From positions 1 to 64,000 of the forward strand of contig CACRXP010000315.1 of NCBI GenBank assembly GCA_902702965.1: 64,000 bases of DNA, given 5' to 3'. Below the pieces are notes generated by a model. It saw nothing but the letters and a program-made list of their open reading frames with translations. It was not told the DNA's origin and made no database searches. Positions 10,579-22,225 of the stretch are shown in pieces. The position numbers were made by a program, and so were the translations under genes. Source of the stretch: Spirometra erinaceieuropaei (taxonomy: Eukaryota; Platyhelminthes; Cestoda; Diphyllobothriidea; Diphyllobothriidae). How positions within the stretch are numbered: the stretch's first letter is position 1; each line of letters begins with the position of its first letter.

Positions 10579-11080
10579 GGGATCAGCTAACCATGACCCT
10601 TGCAGCCTGGTGTGAGCTGGCAATTCTCTGGCACCCGGTTCCCTGCCGGTAGATGCGCTTGCGCGTCCGCTGGGTATACAGTTTGTGAGCATGGCTGCCC
10701 AGTCATCCTTATCTTTCGGATCTATCGTGGTGCTGTTCTTCGTTAAAATCCTGGTCAAGTTTTTGTTGTAGACCAGGACATGTGTGGTGGTACGCCTAGG
10801 TGCGTGTCCGGTCGTGCCAGCAACCGGCGCCCTTCCTCACATCTGGTCTTCCTGAATATTTCTGGACACCGGGCCCAGGTGGGGAGGAGGAGAGAGTGCG
10901 GTAGATGTCACGATCGTGTCTTCGTCTTCGCGACTACTTCCTGGAACTCGCCTCTTCGCTTCCACTATAACTATAAACTGATTCACGCGCATTCCACTGT
11001 TCCTGCTTCACTTTGCTGTGGAGTACACGACGGACATCGTCGGATGCGACAGCCGAACTGTCATCTCTAGTTGCTTGCGG
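10575..11080 (+). repeat. Unclassified interspersed repeat X, copy 1
   Basis: A roughly 450-500 bp repeat with no recognised protein. Landmarks in order are 'ggcacccggttccctgc', 'gtagatgcgcttgcg', 'atggctgcccagtcatcctt', 'aaaatcctggtcaa', 'acgcctagg', 'gtgccagcaacc', 'ctctggtcttcctga', a gggcccaggtggggaggag block and 'aactgattcacgcgca'. Copies lie at 35640, 42960 and 58300 (plus orientation) and at 21790, 22400, 40370, 50085 and 50945 (minus orientation). Open frames across it are not conserved as protein. Confidence 0.7.
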
Positions 11081-11980
11081 TCCCCTGTCGGAAATGTTAA
11101 AAAGACAAACTACAAATGTGACACATGCGTGTGTAACATTTCGCCGTATCATTAGTTTGGGATTGGATAGTTGCTCGCAGGGAAATCATTTTCCTGTCAA
11201 TCTGCTTTCGTGGTGTATTCTTTTACGCAGAAACTGTCTTCTATGCACAGAATAACCATAAATGTCTGTGAATTTTCTGTCAGGAGTAGAGCTATTGCGC
11301 TTAGTAAACTTGTGTTGTTTAGAATGCACATTACGGTGGTTACAGTTCTATTTCATCCGGCGTCCGATGAGGCCGTTGTGATATTTCAAATATTTCCTGC
11401 GTAGGCCATATACTGAGATATTTTAGGTTTACATTCCATGGTTAATATCCATCGACCAGAGAGTTTACAGGAGTGAAGGACTACTCAACATACTTGCCTG
11501 CCGTAGTGCAACCTCAGTGAGGTTTCGTGATGTAGGTTTCACTCAGGAAAATAGGCGAGACCGAAACAGAACCCATTTTCTTGCGGTGAAACAATAACAA
11601 AATATGTCCGGAGAAGCAAAATATAAAGATGAAACATATGTTCTTGCATTGCTCTCACTTAAAAAAATCATAATTAACCCTCAGCGTACAATTCATTACA
11701 TTGCTGATAACTGCCGAGAACTAACCTTAAGAGATGAAAATGACATTCTGAAGTGGACGTCAACGCGGGGGTAACTAAGATACCGGCCTACTGATTGTTT
11801 GAGCAAAATTTACAACCGGCAGGCAGGCACTGTGCTACCTGTTGTCAGGAAATTCATTTTTATCCAGGAAAAAACACTTATTTTTTTAAAGGCTATGTAT
11901 GACAGGCTGTGAAACGGACGTATGACACAATGGTGTACAATAGTGCCGTTGGATTTTCGGTGTAGTGCAAACAATGTCCT

Positions 11981-13957
11981 TTAAGCATTTGTGATTACAG
12001 TTCGTTTGATCCAATCGAGCACCGGTCCGTTGAGTACAAAGACGCTGAACGCTCCCGTGCAGTTGTCGTCAGTAAAGGAAGCTAGGCCATAAAATATCCA
12101 TTTCTTTTTCACCAAACAATGCAGTCCGCCTCCACTGTCACCGATACAGAGGCCCTAAATAGACCAAAAGTCATACGAGTTAACTTGTTACATTCATTCT
12201 TTGCAGTCCCTGATAGTAATTCTTACCCCATATGTGTTGTCAGTGCAGACGTGAGCCTCTTTATCAACCACCGGAAACGCTTTCTTACAATCGGTTGTCT
12301 TTGCGATTGGCACGCGCACTTCCATGAGGGTTTCCGGTTGTTCAGGAAGTGGTTGATGTGGTGGATTCGGAATGTCCCCCCAGCCAGCAAAGTTGCAGAA
12401 ATGTCCAGCGCGGAGGCCTAATTTGGGTTCTGACAAACGTGCGAACCCCGCCACGGGAGCTTTGCAGACAAAGGTTTTAGTCAACATTTCAAGTTAATTT
12501 GTTAATTCATAACATCTCTGCGTCTTACGGATAATTATCACTGACAATTATGAAAAAGTTCCAAAATTAAGCTACCGATATGGATCTTTCGTTAATGCAC
12601 GGACTCTTTTGAACAGTCTGACTCTAAATAAGGGAATAGGTATAGTAGCAATTACGTGTCTATAGCGGGATTCAACCCCATGGATGAGTTTGAGGACAGT
12701 AGGTAGATAGTCAAGATCACAATGTCATCTGATCTTGTCAGAAAATTTCGGCTTTTGCTCAACCGGAATGTTATGGATATATTTTTCTCACTTCCTACCT
12801 TTTGATGACTATAGGGCAAGTTCTAGATAGCGATTTTTTCCCACTCGAAGAGGCCTAAGTGGATCATTATTAGGACAGTTTGTTTTTAGCTCAAAACGAC
12901 TGTTGACCGAATAATTTGCAGTGCAGATAGCGGAAAAAATTTGATTTTAAAAACATATAAAATTTGCAAATGGTTGACCAAAGACAATACTATAAATAAC
13001 GATACACAAAACGGTTCCATAATGAACTGATAAAAACTGATCAAATGTATATCGTATTAACTTGCGTAGAGGAGGAGTTGACGTACATCGTATGACTACT
13101 TGGTTCAGCTTCAGAAGTGCGAAGTCGAAGCCGATGGGGGCTCCGTCGATAGGGAATTTCGGATGTATTATAATGCGGTCTACTATGACGCTGAATGTTG
13201 GAGGCCCGCGTCGGGTATAGTTATGATCGCCTATGCGAACGACCATAGTGTTGCCGGTGATTTCCTTATATGAGAATGGCTGGCCAAGTGGGGCTGATTT
13301 GCACTGAAGTGCCGGAATTATACAATGGGCGGCAGTTAACACCCACTTGGGCGCAATCAGGGTCCCTCCACAGAATGGAAATGCACCATACGCTGAAGAC
13401 ATCAATCCAACCTACCAAAGTAAACATTCATTCAGGTCCTATTTCAAATATCCAAGTTTACTTTGTGGAAGCGTAAATTCGGGGTTTGAGTTAGTTCTGG
13501 GGTTGGAATACAGCAGTATTTACCAGTCCTGGAGTTTAGCGCAAGCCCATCTGCATTTTGACAGGGAGGGAGGGGCTTCCTTTTTCAACTTCCTACCGGT
13601 TGAGTCGTGTTAAAATGTCTACAGGGAAGTCTAGCAATCGGCGCACCTCTAATCACAGTCTAGGTGCCGTATAATGAGAATAGGGTTGAAATAGCGTTTT
13701 AGAGCGTACACAACTGAATCATGCCGAGTTTTTCCAAAATACGAAACTGTCAACAATTAAACAACATGTTTGCAAAATGCCTCTTATGGGTTTCCAATCC
13801 CATGCAAATGTTGCGTAATGTAAATTTATTAACTGCCAAGGATAGCTATTTTGAGGGGCTTCCGTCTTTTTCTTCGTGTAACCTTCAGGCGGAGTCTGGG
13901 ATTCCGGGCGACTTCCGCAATCCCGGGGAAGTCCATTGATCAGAAATTCATCTTGGC
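11981..13957 (-). pseudogene. Chymotrypsin-fold serine protease, copy A (donor lost)
   Basis: Four minus-strand exons of an S1-family secreted-type protease: 13957-13833, 13411-13087, 12459-12227 and 12154-11981. They join in phase, counting 125, 325, 233 and 174 nt. Exon 1 ends APQNSYPWQ. Exon 2 starts VGLMSSAYGAFPFCGGTLIA and carries the catalytic His in TAAHC and the catalytic Asp in FDFALLKL. Exon 3 has FCNFAGWGDI. Exon 4 has the catalytic Ser in CIGDSGGG and ends VLDWIKRTVITNA before TAA. All four exons are open, but the donor after exon 1 reads TTAATA where copies B and C have GTAGTA and GTAATG, so normal splicing there should fail. The usual zymogen IVGG is replaced by a Lys-rich run (YTKKKTEAP). 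Residue 189 (six before the catalytic Ser) is Gly, so trypsin-like specificity is not expected. Upstream signal-peptide exons were not found. Confidence 0.7.
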
Positions 13958-15290
13958 CTTGGATGTAAAAACGCTAGCATATAATTATTCGATATATTCG
14001 AAATATTGTTGGAGTTCAATTACTTTAAAATAAATATATAAGTTAATTTTTGAAAACAGATTTGCATGAAAAAAAACTCATTAAGAAATTCAGGTTAGAA
14101 GGATATTACAATGATGTCCTAATCAAAAGCGAATTTAGGAAAAATAACTAAGTGTTCGAAAGATTCTAGTGATCACTGTGTATTAGTAGACGATACCTAT
14201 TACGGTGGTCACGAGGAAAATTGCTCCAAAGATATACACTGATAACCACATCAGACGATATTCCCGAAATGTTGAAAGTTGAAGAGGCACGTTGAGGGTG
14301 AGAGACTATCATGCTTATATATTAATTATCAGCCATGTAGACTAATGTGCGCTGGCGAAAGATGGAGCAAGCCAATAGGAAAAAAAAAATAGAAAAAATT
14401 TTGCACGCAAAGTTCCTGCTGTAGTTTTCCAGATCTACTGACTGTTCTATAGGTCACTGCTCAAATAAAACATTGCAGGGCCTTTGCAAAATATTAGATT
14501 TTTAAATATCAGCGGGTAGAAAATTTATTTTTTTTGCCTGGAAGGCTAGCATCACTGTGTTCTGTAATTATAATCGAGCACGTATTCTGAGAAAATCCAC
14601 CAGTTAAGTGCCAAAAACCAGCAAATGATGTCCTACATTTATTAAACGTGAACTTTTCGCTTGTGGTGAAGAAAGCAGGTGCCAAAAGCCAACAACATTT
14701 GTGAGGAAATTTTTTAATTGTTAGAAAAATATATCTGTCTAAGAACATTCATATGCGTGTTGGAGGTCAAATTGCGAAACAAACGACTCGGATGAAGAAA
14801 AAGATCGACTAAAACTGGATAGGAAAATGAAAAAAGGAAGGCACGATGTCGTACGAAAGCGTGCTTGTGTCTGTGAACCAAACGATTGAAACGTAGCAGG
14901 ACAAGTTCAAGCAAGCCAAGTCGTCTATTTTATTGCAAATGTTAGGTCTATATTTGCACATGGCGGTGTTGGTCAGTAGTCTACACGCAGAGAGTAAAGA
15001 TGAACTAAGCAATCAAGAAGACCACGCGGTAAACCAAACACTACCCTAATCGGCCCCTGGCCACTCCTTGGACGTCATTATGTCTTTGAATTTGTTTTCC
15101 CGCGGTACATTTCGCATCGTGACCTGCAAGTATAACTACGACCATAGACTTTAGAATATACTGATAAACTCCGAGTTCACAGTTAATTCCTGAGGAAGTG
15201 AAAAAGCAACAATTCCTAAATTGGGGTATCTACCAGAAGACAGACGCTCTAAATCCTAATCGTGGCAATAGTGGTACAACCACTATTTCG
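13958..15290. other. Non-coding spacer of duplication block A
   Basis: AT-rich sequence matching 39041-40300 and 40740-41070 in block B and 48400-49060 in block C. No conserved reading frame exists between the copies, so the short open frames here are not genes. An upstream exon of the protease (signal peptide) would be expected in this direction but cannot be identified. Confidence 0.5.
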
Positions 15291-15551
15291 CAAGTGCTAC
15301 TACTACTACTACTACATGTGATCATAATTACACTACAACCACCACTTCACAAGGACTACTATTACTACTGCTACCACCATTAACACTGCTGCCGCAAGTA
15401 ATCATAATATTACTAGTGTCGCTGCTATCGCTGGTTATACTACTGATACTACTACCACTACCGTCAAAGTCACCAAGAGACTAACACTTAAAAATACGAT
15501 TGTTGCAAGTATCACTTCTACCACTACCACTACTGATACAAGTACCATTAA

Positions 15552-15586
<35 letters not shown>

Positions 15587-15602
15587 ATACTACTACTACT
15601 AC
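15291..15602. repeat. TAC/ACT trinucleotide microsatellite, left part
   Basis: Degenerate then pure trinucleotide repeats, pure at about 15552-15602. The same repeat resumes at 15759-15836 after a 155-bp PLE end, so one microsatellite was split by an insertion. Confidence 0.9.
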
Positions 15603-15757
15603 TCAGAAGATGAAGATGCGATCATTGGAACAAGAAATTTATTGGCCTGACATTTCGGATTCTCACTCGAATCCATCATCAGAGACAGTCGCAGATAAAG
15701 GTGGTGGCACAAGGAGTGCAGTATTTATAGCACGTGGCTGCCGTGGGAGCATATGCG
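15603..15757 (-). mobile_element. Extremely 5'-truncated PLE inserted in a microsatellite
   Basis: Only the last part of a PLE is present. On the minus strand it reads LPRQPRAINTALLVPP, then the hammerhead, an AATAAATTTCTTG segment and GCATCTTCATCTTCTG. This matches 53805-53955 closely. It is flanked on both sides by the same ACT repeat, which gives a perfect but non-unique target duplication. Confidence 0.75.
15644..15687 (-). ncRNA. Hammerhead-ribozyme-like motif, intact core
   Basis: Minus strand: helix I TGTCT, CTGATGA at 15682-15676, helix II GGATTC / GAATCC around loop GAGTGA, GAAA, a two-pair helix III, cleavage after TC, and helix I return AGGCC (one terminal mismatch). All core positions match the consensus. 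Confidence 0.65.
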
Positions 15758-15758
<1 letters not shown>

Positions 15759-15834
<76 letters not shown>

Positions 15835-15836
15835 TG
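15759..15836. repeat. TAC trinucleotide microsatellite, right part
   Basis: A nearly pure run that gives poly-Leu or poly-Ser open frames in different readings. It is not a coding sequence. Confidence 0.95.
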
Positions 15837-15864
15837 AAACAGTTTTCCCTTCCACATTTCGGCC

Positions 15865-16424
15865 TGAGACGATAGACCTAGAATATACTGATCGACTCCA
15901 AGTTCGCAGTTAATTTCTTAGGAAAGTAAGAAGCAACAATTTCTAAATTGGAGTATCTACCAGAAGGCAGACGGGGAATGCGGGGGGGGGACCCAATGAC
16001 GAGCCAAACCCCTCTCAGCTGTGCCATGCAGCGGCAGAATATGGGTGAAACACGCGTGTAGGGACTTTTAGCTAGTACCTGTGCTGCTATTATGGTATCC
16101 TCTTACCCTAAAAAATATAACTTACTTTGCATTCATTACGTGTTCTCAACGTTACGAATCGACAGGAAGCAGATGGTATTCCGTGGAAAATTATTTGATG
16201 TCAACTAATCCTACTGTCAAGGCTTGTTGTAAATTCCGACTCTGGAGAGCTGCGTATCGTGGCATTAAGAAACACAGTAATAACGTCATCAGACAATAAT
16301 TTGAGTTACTGTTCCGATAACTCAATATATTTAATATGCATCACAGAAGCCACAACAAAATTCCCGAGCATGTCTCACCAAATTCTGTTTTATTGCGCCT
16401 AGTTAAATATAGAGTAACATCACC
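15865..16424. other. 3' part of duplication block A, non-coding
   Basis: Matches about 41010-41540 of block B. It contains the 'agctagtacct' element also found at 8040, 19260 and 20620. Neither strand has a frame conserved between copies. Confidence 0.5.
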
Positions 16425-16690
16425 GAGACCGTGGCTCAGTAATCAGGGACGTTGGATTTCAAACCAACAGATCGGACGATTGAGCACCAGGTGTTTTACA
16501 CCCCGGGGTTGAGTAGGACCGACTGAGGATGCCTAATAGGCCAGAAATGACCACTCCAGTCCCCCTTGTCTTTGCCTATATTATGCGCCTCTATGCGGCT
16601 GCTGGCCGGGCTGAGAGAGAGCTGTAAGGCACAACGGAAAGAGTGAGTTCCGTAGCACGTTCGGTGAGGACCCCTCCATCATGGTTAAAT
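16425..16690 (+). mobile_element. tRNA-derived SINE, full-length but diverged
   Basis: Head with A-box-like 'tggctcagtaatcagggacg' and a B box weakened to 'gatcggacgattgagcacc', then the family body, the CTCTATGCGGCTGCTGG segment, AGAGAGAG and the 'aaggcacaacggaa' tail. It marks the end of duplication block A. In block B only the head remains, at the B/C junction (41560). Confidence 0.7.
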
Positions 16691-16819
16691 GTTTTCTACG
16701 TTTTAAATTTCATCAGCAATACACACTTCAGATACGAAATGGACAGCATGCCAGTATTTTAAGGAATTGTGTAAGGTTAGCAAGGAATCTTCAAGTGTAT
16801 TTTTAACAATAAAATAGCA

Positions 16820-17395
16820 CGATCGCTGGGACAAGAGCTTTGTTAGCCTAACGTTTCGGATTCCTGCTCGAACCCATCATTAAAGACAAAAGCAGCGCTC
16901 CCACATGTCAAGGACGTTTCGGAAGCTGTCGGTAAGAAACGTCTGGAGTCGTTTATCGGATCTGGTGCAGTTGCGGACAAAGCAACTAAGTCCGAGGAAT
17001 CGGAAGACAGCCGAACACGCTGCAGCGGTGCGCAGAAATGACACCAGTTCTCAAGTTCCGGCTCATTCGACGGGTTCCGGCCACACATTCAAATTTGACG
17101 AGGCCGAAATTCTCGCAAGAGGTGACAACCGCGTGAGCCGGGAGCTACTTGAATCATGGTTTACTGGCCCCCAGTCCATTAACAAGTGCAATGATCTTCC
17201 CCTTCCATACTCGGTGCTGAGACTTCGATTAGGCGCAGTAGTTGGCGCCGCGTATATGGTCCCACTGCAGCCACTTGCCATAAAAACTGAACTCTTTGTG
17301 CCACCATCACACTAATCTGTGACTCTCTCTGATGCTGGGTTCGAGCAGGAATCCAAAACGTCTGGTCAGTAAGTTTCTTGTTCTAGTGATTGCAT
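16820..17395 (+). mobile_element. GIY-YIG-only PLE mini-element with inverted hammerhead ends
   Basis: An approximately 575-bp unit with inverted ends (16820-16890 reading minus, 17310-17390 reading plus), each a decayed hammerhead terminus. Between them lies the end of a PLE protein: EHAAAVRRNDTSSQVPAHST, GHTFKFDEAEILARGDNRVS and LESWFTGPQSINKCNDLPLP, matching the better copy at 53012. Relative to that copy it lost about 120 bp before the endonuclease and the core GIY-YIG strand (about 12 bp around GQSNYVGETGR), so the catalytic Arg region is gone. The left core reads TTAATGA and the right GATGC with AAAA for GAAA, so both ribozymes are probably dead. Confidence 0.7.
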
Positions 17396-19215
17396 TGAAA
17401 TGACCTAATAGGAAAAAAGCAATGCATTTCGTTCGGTTTTATTATGAGTCCATATATTTCAGGAGGTTCTTATCGAGCCTATTTTTGCTGAGGATGAGAC
17501 ATAGTCCATTTCAAACCGGTCCTTACGTAGGCCTTAAAAGTCTACTTTAGAAGAACCCTCGGTGAATTGCCATGTGCTGGAGGCTGGTAAGACGATAACG
17601 CAAAAGAGGAGGTACCAGTTTCTGGTGTGCGCTTGAAGACACATAATTAAGAACGGTCTTACTTAATCTGCAAAGATACTCTGAGGCTGTATGTCCGTTG
17701 TCATAAGCAATGCTGCGAATTCACCGAAAAAGCTCAATTCTAACTCACAGTTCCGAACACACACACATGTGAAAGGTTATTTAGCGGCCATCGATCGATA
17801 GTCGCAAAATTTTGCTGAGATAAACTGGGGGATTTTGAAGTGGTCACTTCTGACTAGTCAATCGTTGTTAGCAAAGGCCAAAGGTTGGGAAAACACGAGT
17901 TTCAAACCGAAACGCTTTGGTTATTCTGTGCCGAGGCAGAAATACCAAAATTAAGTCACACCCTCTTCATTTTTCAGCTGAAGTCAGACCTACTCAAAAA
18001 TATGACTTAGCGGTTTTTGGCTTGCAAATCACGAAAATCTGTAACATGTTACGATTTTTGGACTTTTCCCATGCCAGAAGAATTACGGGAGACTTCTTGA
18101 AACTTTTGTCTACAAACTCTTTAGGCTGCGATGCAATCTGCTAATCAATCAGCACGCGCCGATTAAAAATCTTTTGCTGTTTTTTGGGGCAAAGTAATGT
18201 GCTATTTTCTCTAGTGCAGTTTCTATTGGCTAGCAGGATTCAATGTTGAAAGGCGTTAAGTAAAAACACTGCGGAGTAACTCTCATAAAAACCAGTTGCA
18301 AGCAGTTGGCTCCACCATTTTTTTCATATGCTGAAAATTGCTGCCGAGCATTTTTAAAAAATTATCGCTTGATGGAAACTACGCAGCTGCCTTAGCGTCA
18401 TTTTTGTTTTCTGGAAAAGAGGAAGTGTGGAAATTAACCTCAATTTTTTTTTGACAAAACACAAAAATCACTAAAGCGGTTTTTCTATCGAACGCACACA
18501 CTGGCTGACGAATTTCAATGGGAGTTTTTGTGCGAGGTGATTCGATAGAGCAGGCACGCAACGCCGTCAGAGGACGATTCCATTGGACGCCAGCTTACAT
18601 ATGACACTCTAGGCCAGATAATGAAGCCACTAACGCTAGACTGCACGTTGAGTGAGTTAATGCATGAGAGAAAATGCCAATGACCATATTATACCCAAGC
18701 TACTATATATGTATACACTGCTTTTCCATCGTCATGCGATGATGTCTTGGCTATGACAATTACTTTCGTTCAGTCTGGCGTCTGCCATCCTCCATGACGG
18801 TAATGGACTTCTTCAGTACGTCCAGCCAAGCCCTTCAAGGTCACGGAGAGTTGATTTGCAGGTTCTATGCCCACTTTCACATAAGGGAGTGCATAGTGTG
18901 CCACACAGGTAGTGTGGTAGAATGCCCTGTCTTTCGAGTGTATTACCTTTTAGCGGGTGTAGACTGTTCCGTTTTATAGCGCAGTTTCTTCCGAACGACG
19001 GAGACCAGGACATTAGAGGTTCATTTAAATAGACTGAAATAAGGAATTTTTTTCCTGAACCAGATTATGGAGCACACAGATCCACTATGCTAGCCTTCGC
19101 GCATTAAGTTCGTCGGAAATCAAACAAGGCAAGGTTAAACTGGAGTCCATATGCCATGAAACACACGGGAAAGGCTGGGGGATCCACTGATGGGCAGAAC
19201 CCTTCGCAGGTGCGT
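17396..19215. other. Intergenic, no recognised feature
   Basis: AT-rich sequence with short unassigned open frames only. I found no similarity to the other repeats in the window apart from generic poly-A and poly-T tracts. Confidence 0.4.
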
Positions 19216-19224
19216 CAGGCAGCG

Positions 19225-20545
19225 GCACAAGATCGGCGAAGCACGCGTGTCAGGAATTCTAGCTAGTACCTGTGTTGTCGGTACGGCAAATAGTTGCACA
19301 AGCCTTCAGTACTGTTGTCTTAAGGTTGGAGGGAACAATCATCATTATTGGATAATTGTAAGGTCATGGTATCGGGTATTCTGAAATCCAGGGGGGAAAT
19401 GTGCTGCAATAATTCCATGTAAAGAATTAAGGCCCAACTTTAGCCAGTTGCTCGAAAAAACACTGCGTTTTCCGTCAGATCGGTAGACGATTTATCTACT
19501 GGACCCTCTGTTTCACCATCTATGTACTATGCCCAAACATTAATAATGAATCATAGTGTTACAAATAACAATCTCTTTCAATATGTTTCCACTAGGATGA
19601 CGTATATTTTCTAAGCAGATACAGCGTTCAGCATTGTCTGCCCTTTACTGGACTAAAGATCAATGCAGAAGATACTTTTTCTGGAGGTTTCCAGACAAAG
19701 AATGTAAATGTGTGAGATCACAGACCTCAGTTAGGTTCACAAACAAACTTTTTAACTGCCCAAAAATAAATACTACGAACACTTGGAGCGAGCACCTATT
19801 AGATAACCCATTTCTCGTCTTCTTGTAGAGGTCCTGAAGCGAAACTAAGAGGCCGTCGTTCTATCATTCGTTAACTTGAAATTTTGTTGGTGACACCTTT
19901 GTTATCTTTTAACAGGGATCAAGTGGGAGTGCATTACGGCACCCCGGAATCTCATTCGTGCACAAAAGAGTGGTTGACAGCAAACATCCATTTCTAGGTG
20001 TCCGCGTACAGAGAAAGACGGACAGGACATTTCCCACATCAGTTTACAACACAGAAACATACACAGGGCAACGGACTCGTGGCCCAGTGGGTAGAGGCGT
20101 GGACTTCTAAACTAGCAGGTCGCGAGTTGGAGGCTCGGGTGTTCCACACTTCGGCCTTGGGTATGGCCGGTTGACGACGGCTAAAAAGCCAGAAATGGCC
20201 AATCCAGTCTCCCTTGACTTTGTCGGTAATACCATTCTGCCTATACAGAAGTCCTTGCACATTACGAGAACAACCATCCGATCTGGTAAACGGAGTGTCA
20301 TGAACCGACCTCCTTGATCTAGCGAAAATCCCAAGCTGTGACAACGGAAGTTACCAAACAGAACCGTATTATTTGTTCACATTGTTTTGCCTGAACGGGT
20401 ATCCTAGAGATTCTGCAAATCGATACGTAGGACAACATGAGTTAAAGGAAAAGAGAGTTATCTGAATTGCTTCGATCAGCATCTCAAACCAAAAGCTAGT
20501 GGGCACTTTCGTGCATTAAGAATGTGTCTTAACCAGTTAAAAGAC
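19225..20545 (+). repeat. Tandem duplication unit 1 (PLE remnant, split by SINE)
   Basis: This unit is repeated at 20590-21745. Its right half encodes a decayed PLE RT: residues like GDTLVIF lie at the equivalent place in unit 2, and EWLTAN, VHRKT, SVYN and HYEN occur here in changing frames. These match the region just after PLE motif C. The left half is non-coding and starts with 'gtcaggaattctagctagta'. A SINE interrupts this unit at 20061-20246. Confidence 0.65.
20061..20246 (+). mobile_element. tRNA-derived SINE inserted after the tandem duplication
   Basis: A-box-like 'tggcccagtgggtagaggcg', B-box-like 'ggtcgcgagttggaggc', family body and a 'cattctgcctat' end. The sibling unit shows the uninterrupted site (CTTACACAGAAGTC), so the insertion is younger than the duplication. 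The possible target duplication is short (ACAG). Confidence 0.8.
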
Positions 20546-20589
20546 ACCTTAGGCAGCACCAAATACACGTGGCGCACACACCGTTGGTT

Positions 20590-21745
20590 TCGTCGATGTC
20601 CACCGTGTGTCAGGAATTCTGGCTAATACCTGTGCTGTCAGTACGGTAAATATTTGCACAAGCCTTCAGTACTGTTGTCTTTATAGGTTGGAGGGAACAT
20701 TCGTAATTATTAAGTAATTGCAAGGACATGCTATAGGGTATTTTGAAATCCAGGGGTATAATGTGGTGCAACAATTCCACGTAAGGCATTAATGCCCAAA
20801 TTTAGCCAGTTGCTCAAAAAACAGTCTTACTGCGTCTTTCGCCCAATCGGTAACGATTTATCTACAGCGCCCTGTGTTCCACTGTCGATGTACTATGCTC
20901 AAACATTAACAAAGGATCATACTTATGCAAATAACAATTTTTGCATCTCTTTCAATATGTTTCCAGTAGGATGACTTATATTTTTTCGAAGCAAATACAG
21001 CGTTCAGCATTGTCTGCTCAGTACTGGAATAAAAGTTAATTCAGGAGAGAAATTTTCTGGAGGTTTTCAGACTACGAATGTAAATATGTGAGTTTACAGA
21101 TCTCAGTTAGATTCACAAACAAACTTTTAAACTGCCCAAGAATACTATGAACACTTGAAGCGAGCCCCCAACGAGATTACCCATTTCTCGTCTTCTAGTA
21201 GAGGTCATAAAGCGAAAATAAGAGGCCGTTGTCCTATCATTTGTTAACTTGAAATTATGGGTATTTTATATTGGTGACACCCTTGTTATCTTTAACAGGG
21301 ATCAAGTGAAAGTGCATTACGTCAGCCAGGAATCTAATTCGTGCACGAAAGAGTGGTTGACAGCAAACATCTCTGTCCGCGTACACAAAAAGACTTACAG
21401 GACATTTCTCACATCAGTTTACAACAAAGAAACTTACACAGAAGTCTTTTTACATTACGAGAGTAAACATCCGATCTTGTAAACGGAATTTCACGAACAG
21501 CCTCCTTGATCGGGCAAAAATCCAATGCTCTGACAGCGGGAGTTACCAAACAGAACCGAATTATTTGTTCACACTGTTTTCCCAGAACGGGTATCCTGGA
21601 GATTTTGTAAATCGATACGTAAGTCAACAGGAGTTAAAGGAAAAGATAAGGAGCTGAATTGTTCCGACCAGGCTCTCAAACCGAAAGCTAGCGGGCACTT
21701 TCGTGCATTAAGTGTGTGTCCGAGCAACTTGAAAGACACCCGAGG
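20590..21745 (+). repeat. Tandem duplication unit 2 (PLE remnant)
   Basis: Second unit, without the SINE. From 21249 an open frame reads FYIGDTLVIFNRDQVKVHYV. This fits PLE RT motif C (family RYVDDTFVI), with the catalytic Asp pair reduced to Gly-Asp. SVYNKETYTEVFLHYESKHP follows, then after a frameshift FLRNGYPGDFVNR (family ENGYPDRFI), which sits between RT and endonuclease in other PLEs. No GIY-YIG domain follows; repeat X begins at about 21790. It is a dead fragment of a family different from the 28 kb and 60 kb copies. Confidence 0.65.
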
Positions 21746-21789
21746 AAGCATCAAATACCCCTGGTGCACAAACCGCCGGCTTCGACGAT

Positions 21790-22225
21790 GTCCACCATGT
21801 GCTTCACAGCAAGGCGGAGTAGGGATGATGACTTGTGCGTGAGTTAGTTTATGATGATAGTATACTTGCACGGCATCTACCGCACCCTCTCTTCCCCATT
21901 CCCCACCTGGACTCGGTGTCAAGGCAGAGTCAATTGGAGCTGAGGTGGAGGGGGGGGGGCGCGGGTGGCTGGCACGGACGGATCCGCACCTAGGCATGCC
22001 ATCACACCCATTGGTCCACACAGCAAATGACCATGATTTTTCGCCTACAGCAACGACACCCCAACAGGAATCAAAAGAGCAAGGATAACTGGACAGCCAT
22101 GCCCACCACCTGCGTACCAAACGGGAGCACAAGCGCACTTACCTGCAGGGAACCAGGTGTCAAGGAATTGCCAGTGCATACCAGACTGTGAGGACCATGG
22201 TTTGCTGATACTGGCATAGAACACG
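21790..22225 (-). repeat. Repeat X, copy 2 (inverted)
   Basis: Same landmarks as 10575-11080 in reverse order and orientation, including 'ctgtgaggaccatggtttgc' and 'ctaggcatgccatcacacc'. A long G run occurs near 21951-21959. Confidence 0.7.

Larger units (their letters stand above)
10575..16690 (+). repeat. Segmental duplication block A
   Basis: First of three direct copies of a block whose shared order is repeat X, a spacer, four protease exons (minus strand), a long AT-rich spacer, and a 3' part ending in a SINE head. The counterparts are B (about 34293-41631) and C (41631-50262). Copy A is additionally split by a microsatellite and PLE end at about 15290-15860. Confidence 0.75.

Noticed and set aside
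10780..11070. Arg/Cys-rich open frame repeated at 35875, 43106 and antisense at 50963
   Set aside because: It recurs only because repeat X recurs. Frames shift between copies and there is no domain, so it is not a gene family.
15610..15857. Leucine-rich (plus) and serine-rich (minus) open frames
   Set aside because: They are translations of the TAC microsatellite joined to a PLE end; there is no independent coding signal.
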